From: Serripes groenlandicus
Lineage: Eukaryota > Mollusca > Bivalvia > Cardiida > Cardiidae
Assembly: GCA_031761405.1 (NCBI GenBank)
Contig: JASEVX010000008.1
Span: 72,704,723-72,768,722, forward strand
Reading direction: 5' to 3'
Length of the DNA stretch: 64,000 nucleotides
The notes beneath the pieces were generated by a model. That model did no database searches. It was not told where the DNA came from and worked only from the letters and a program-made list of their open reading frames with translations. Within the stretch, counting starts at the first letter, position 1. Each line of letters begins with the position of its first letter. The translations under genes and the position numbers were made by a program. This document shows, piece after piece, positions 60,045 through 64,000 of the stretch.

Positions 60045-60275
60045 ACCTTTTCCCACATACATACACTTTCTGATACCTCTGCAGCAGGCGACTTTTGAAA
60101 ATATTGCACTTGAGCAAAAGAAGATATTGATTATAATTAGAAATTTCTCATTTTTCCACAGTGTTTTCAACTCTTTTCAGTATTAACACTTTACATTTAA
60201 ATGTTTTACAGATGTTTGCACAGATGTGTTCAAAGATGTCTGCTGCAGTTTTGTTCTATGTTAGTAAGAGTTGAA
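60045..60275. mobile_element. CTGCAG-palindrome MITE copy
   Basis: cttttcccacatacatacactttctgat and cctctgcagcaggcgac at the left; gatgtctgctgcagttttg at the right. Confidence 0.7.
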
Positions 60276-60344
60276 AAAACCTTTGAATTATCTAAATGGT
60301 TTGAAATGCAATATATGTGTTCATAACATCACAAAGCTGTTGTC

Positions 60345-60515
60345 TAATCCTTTTCAATTTTAGCAATTTAGCCCATCTGCAGCAGACATTTTAAAGCATT
60401 ATAACATTATGGGCAATTTCTCCTATTGTCACAATATTTTAAACTCAATTTTGTTTTTTACCTCATTGTTAACAAAGACGATTGCTGCAGATGTGTTGTA
60501 TGTGGGAAAGGATTA
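60345..60515. mobile_element. CTGCAG-palindrome MITE copy
   Basis: ccatctgcagcagac at the left, gggcaatttctcctattgtcacaat in the centre, gattgctgcagatgtgttgtatgtgggaaagg at the right. Confidence 0.7.
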
Positions 60516-61035
60516 TAACTTTTATCTTCTTGGATACGGATGACAGCTTTGCAAAAGAAATATTTTTAAAACATTGTGAGAAATCATGAAGGTACTAAGA
60601 ATGACCTATTTCTTGTTTTCCAACTATTAAATCTCACAATAATACTCTCTTTGGTTGCTGTGTACACACAGTCCTGTTTTTAGAAAACTATTTAACACAA
60701 ACTCCAAAGAAGAAGCTGTTTTACTGTTTAATGTGTCTGATTTTCAAGATGACTATGATTTCAATTGCTCGTATTCCCTAAAAGGGAATACCGAAGTGTA
60801 ACTGTTTCCTTGATGCATGTAGGTGCTTCTGTCTTTAAGAGAATTTTACAAACTAAGGGGATATGAGTCCATTATCAGTGCTTTCTATTAAGATCAGGCA
60901 TTTAGTGAAGGCACTTTAAATCTCACAAGATCTCATTTAATGGCAGGTTACAATCCCTTGGATTTTCCTCCATATTTGCCGGAGTGGGCTTCGGTTTCAT
61001 TTCCAAATTGATACTTTTAGATTTCGGGTCCTTTT

Positions 61036-61243
61036 TGTTTTGAAATAATAAGGGATATTATTCAAGTTATAGGGGACAGTCATAATGGGGAACTTTATGT
61101 GAGAAAATGTCTGCTCCACACCCAACACTGCTTACTTTTTGTTTTGAAATAATAAGGTATATTCTTCAAGTTATAGTGGACAGTCATAATGGGGAACTTT
61201 ATGTGAGAAAATGTCTGCTCCACACCCAATACTGCTTACTTGT
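61036..61243 (+). repeat. 104-bp tandem duplication
   Basis: gttttgaaataataag starts at 61037 and 61141. The two units differ at only a few bases (for example cacccaacactg / cacccaatactg), so the duplication is recent. Confidence 0.9.
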
Positions 61244-61885
61244 AAACTTGTGTTTGATACACTTAGCGCCACATCCAGCTTAGAACCAACTCTTTTCTAT
61301 TTACCTCTGTCTCTCCCTGATGTTTGTGCTTCTTCCTTGGATATAATAATCTGCTCGACCTTAGCACTAAGCTCTAGACAAGGGACGGAGGATGCTCAAA
61401 CTTAATTTGATATTCAAAATTCAAACCAATGTTGTGATTACTCAGGCAGACGATTCTGTCAGTGTTTCATATTCGATCAAGGACTCCAAATATATTATTT
61501 GATTCACTGCAATGACAAAATGTAAAAAAGAAATGATGTTTGTGTTTAGGTTTACATAGAGGTGCTGTGTAATGTACGGGGAAAGGTTAATGCAGTGGAC
61601 TGAATGATGTATTTCGAGTCAATTCATTTTACAATAAGCAAAATGTTGTCAATAGGAAATACGAATATATTCATTTGATGTTTTATAATCATTATTTCAT
61701 TTTCAGTGCTTACAATAAGAGTGTTATTGTACCTTTGCTGCTTTCATAAAGGTAAAATATTTTTTTCCTTTCGTCTGTTTTTAACTCTTTACTTAATATA
61801 GACAACTGTTCAGCAGATAGTGTTTTGATCACATTTGAAGAAAGTTCCCATTAAAGCAAACACTTTCTTCGTTTCTCATAATATT
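61244..61885. other. Non-coding DNA
   Basis: No supportable feature. Confidence 0.45.
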
Positions 61886-62205
61886 GTAGCGGGAATGGGA
61901 TATAGGTTTTAAATACCAAGTTTACAGCCTTGCTGTGAAGCCGGCGTTTACAGCGACGTTGGTAGAGTGTTTGGTTTCACGAAGTTAAGTAACTTACATC
62001 TAGGTTAGTGCCTGGATGGGTGACCAGCGATGGCTAAACTCCGTGGAGGACCCGGTGCATGTTACAACTGGTAGCAGCGATTGGATTTCGGGGTGACATA
62101 ATAATCATCCCCGGACAGAGGTGGTTCCCAGTGATATAACATAGGCTCCAATATGGTATTCTGCTAGTGTGAAGTTATGTGACTTCGGGCCGAAGTCTAG
62201 AGAAA
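61886..62205 (+). mobile_element. SINE-like unit with 5S rRNA-type promoter, copy 1
   Basis: Contains gaagttaagtaacttacatc and ggttagtgcctggatgggtgacc, close to box A and box C of the 5S rRNA internal promoter. Just upstream, agcgacgttggtagagtg resembles a tRNA D-arm. This fits a 5S-derived (SINE3-like) or chimeric Pol III element. It is not an intact 5S gene, because the 5' and 3' stem sequences do not match. Confidence 0.7.
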
Positions 62206-62215
62206 GAGGGAGAAA

Positions 62216-62420
62216 TGTAATGGGAATGGGTAATATGTACAAATACCACTTCTACATCTTTGCTGCGGGAAGCCGGCTTTCATAGCGATGTTGGTAGAGT
62301 GGTTGACATTTTCACAAAATAAGCAACGTACATTGCGGTAAGTGCCTGGATGAGTGACCCGCATTGGCTCAACCTCGTGAAGCACCCGTTGCACGTTGCA
62401 ATAGTGTCAGCCCATATCGA
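62216..62420 (+). mobile_element. SINE-like unit with 5S rRNA-type promoter, copy 2
   Basis: Direct repeat of copy 1 at a distance of about 330 bp (both start near gggaatggg). It keeps aataagcaacgta and taagtgcctggatgagtgacc, with its own substitutions. Shorter at the 3' side. Confidence 0.65.
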
Positions 62421-62734
62421 AATAATACTTCAAATTGTTGAGATGTATATGTTTAGGGGACACACGTTTATACTGCAACACAGTAAACTGTGTAGTAACA
62501 TGGTTGAGTGTTTTATGTTGGAGCTACATGTACAGGTTTAGAGGATGATTTTTGTCTGTAAGAAAGAAAACATTAAGTGTTTCTTCTGGACTTTTATTTG
62601 TGGGTTTTATTAAATTTGACACTAGGTTTTCGATACATACAATGGAAACAATTATTCTAAATAGTACTGGTTGTCTGCATATTTTACTACGTAAATACAA
62701 AACGGGAAAACAAACAATTATTAAAACATATTAT

Positions 62735-63030
62735 TAAATCAGGTCAGTACTTTTGGAGAAGAAGTTTTTTAAGGTTTTAACTTCATACATATTTATAAGG
62801 GAAAGCCGCACCTCCAATGTTTTTAAACAGATAACTATTATTTCAATATTCTTGGTAGGCTTTCAATAAAGTCACGTCCTTGCCAAATAATTTTCAAATA
62901 GTGATAGTACTTTTGGACGAGAAGATTTTTAAAAGATTTTCATTGGATCAGAATAATTTTAACAATTGGGGTCAATAGTCACCCAAAGAGCATTTGTGAC
63001 AAATTATATTCAAATCTTTGGACAAGAATT
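62735..63030. repeat. aggtgagct-family fragment
   Basis: Strings such as acttttggagaagaagttttttaagg and acccaaagagcatttgtgacaaatt match the interior of the family. Confidence 0.5.
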
Positions 63031-63128
63031 ACAAAATTGAATCCACAATAAAAATATATTGAATCTGTATATTTGTTAGTTTTTTCGATCTTCATAGATC
63101 ATAGGTATATAATTGAAGGAATATTACA

Positions 63129-63225
63129 TTGCACGGCTCCTAGCGTGGGAAAATCCATATCTTACTCGACCTTCGGTATCGCAAGATATTTGATTTTTCC
63201 ACGCTACTTGTAGTGCAATACGAAC
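63129..63225. mobile_element. Small foldback MITE (~97 bp)
   Basis: tagcgtgggaaaatccatatctt pairs with aagatatttgatttttccacgcta; outer bases attgca and tgcaat are also paired. Confidence 0.6.
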
Positions 63226-64000
63226 CCTTTTATCGCTACCGCAACAAAATATTCCGTATATATCACACAAAGCCCTCTCTGGGAGTGTCAAAATCCAATG
63301 ACGGTAACCGGACATTATCCACTCCGGACATTTTCCCCATCGTGTTTTTCACATGACGGACATAAGCCCCTTCATATAGCGTTCGATAACGTTCTTTGAG
63401 AGAAAAAATATCAAAACTATTTCAGCAGAGGACTTACAGGAATACGCTTTGCTCAATTTAAAATATATCACTAAATAGCCCCACAGTAATGTATTATTTT
63501 GATGTAAAACATTTTTGTTTACATTCTGTAACTACCAAGATATATGCTTTTAAAGTTTGTGATTTCACGTCGTTATCGCTTGACTATGGTCGTCGCCATC
63601 TTTGTTTATATTCAACTACCTGTGACGTCAGTTACAGACTACCGGTTATCACTGTACGAATTACGAAATCTAATCTATAATTATGGCGTACGATTTTTTA
63701 TCAACTCTTTTGAATCATTATACTTTCATTTATAGGTGTTTTTCATACAAATCATTGAATTTAAAGTTAAACAGTTTTGCCCTTTTTTTTTTAATTGTAT
63801 GGCTGTTCTTATTTGTTTTAATTTCATGTCAAATTCATACAGTATAATCGATTTATTTCCCCACAAATTCAATTAAAAACAACTTATACTGAATCACGAT
63901 CTAAAAAACTTGTATTGTGGTTTCTTATTAAAAAAGTATACGTCGTACACCACATTACATTTACACACGCGGATATATTAAACTAGTCGAATTCATTATT
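63226..64000. other. Non-coding DNA
   Basis: No gene, RNA or clear repeat recognised. Confidence 0.45.

Noticed and set aside
61886..62110. A functional 5S rRNA or tRNA gene
   Set aside because: Only the internal promoter-like boxes match. The ends cannot form the 5S or tRNA acceptor stem, and the unit is repeated with flanking sequence like a SINE.
63124..63315. 63-codon minus ORF
   Set aside because: It largely overlaps a small foldback MITE and has no recognisable domain.

Overview
The window is AT-rich animal nuclear DNA. It has introns, exon-sized coding islands, LTR and non-LTR retrotransposons, MITE-like palindromes, a Pol III-type SINE and large tandem repeats. Dispersed families with aggtgagct-type termini, CTGCAG-bearing palindromes and 5S-like SINE units suggest a mollusc, most likely a bivalve. 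The species cannot be told from sequence alone, and no bacterial-style gene arrangement is present.

Region by region. 1-1.8 kb is non-coding with one complete MITE. 1.8-9.0 kb holds a complete, apparently very young Ty3/gypsy LTR retrotransposon on the minus strand: 454-bp LTRs identical by eye, CATG target duplication, intact gag and pol, tRNA-His-like primer site, polypurine tract. It also has a third ORF with two C2H2 zinc fingers whose ATG directly abuts a strong 3' splice site. 9-13 kb is repeat-rich and non-coding. 13.3-18.1 kb is a 57-bp minisatellite of about 85 units.

19.6-31.9 kb holds the best evidence of a host gene, on the plus strand. A perfect six-cysteine EGF-like exon (phase 1-1) is followed by a transmembrane exon (phase 1-2). 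Three tandemly duplicated last-exon candidates follow, each with an acceptor and each in the phase the transmembrane exon needs. I read this as the 3' part of a single-pass EGF-type surface receptor with selectable cytoplasmic tails. The flanking introns carry a paralogous segment pair (12.35-18.2 kb and 20.5-23.15 kb) in which different tandem repeats expanded and different transposons inserted, giving natural empty sites.

32-64 kb is mostly dispersed repeats: many copies of a roughly 220-bp CTGCAG palindromic MITE, aggtgagct elements, and LINE fragments (40 kb and 55-58 kb minus, 41 kb plus). It also holds an unidentified frameshifted coding remnant (42.9-43.5 kb), a possible isolated terminal exon (37.6 kb), and a pair of SINE-like units with 5S rRNA promoter similarity (61.9-62.4 kb). 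Most boundaries of dispersed repeats are approximate because they were aligned by eye.
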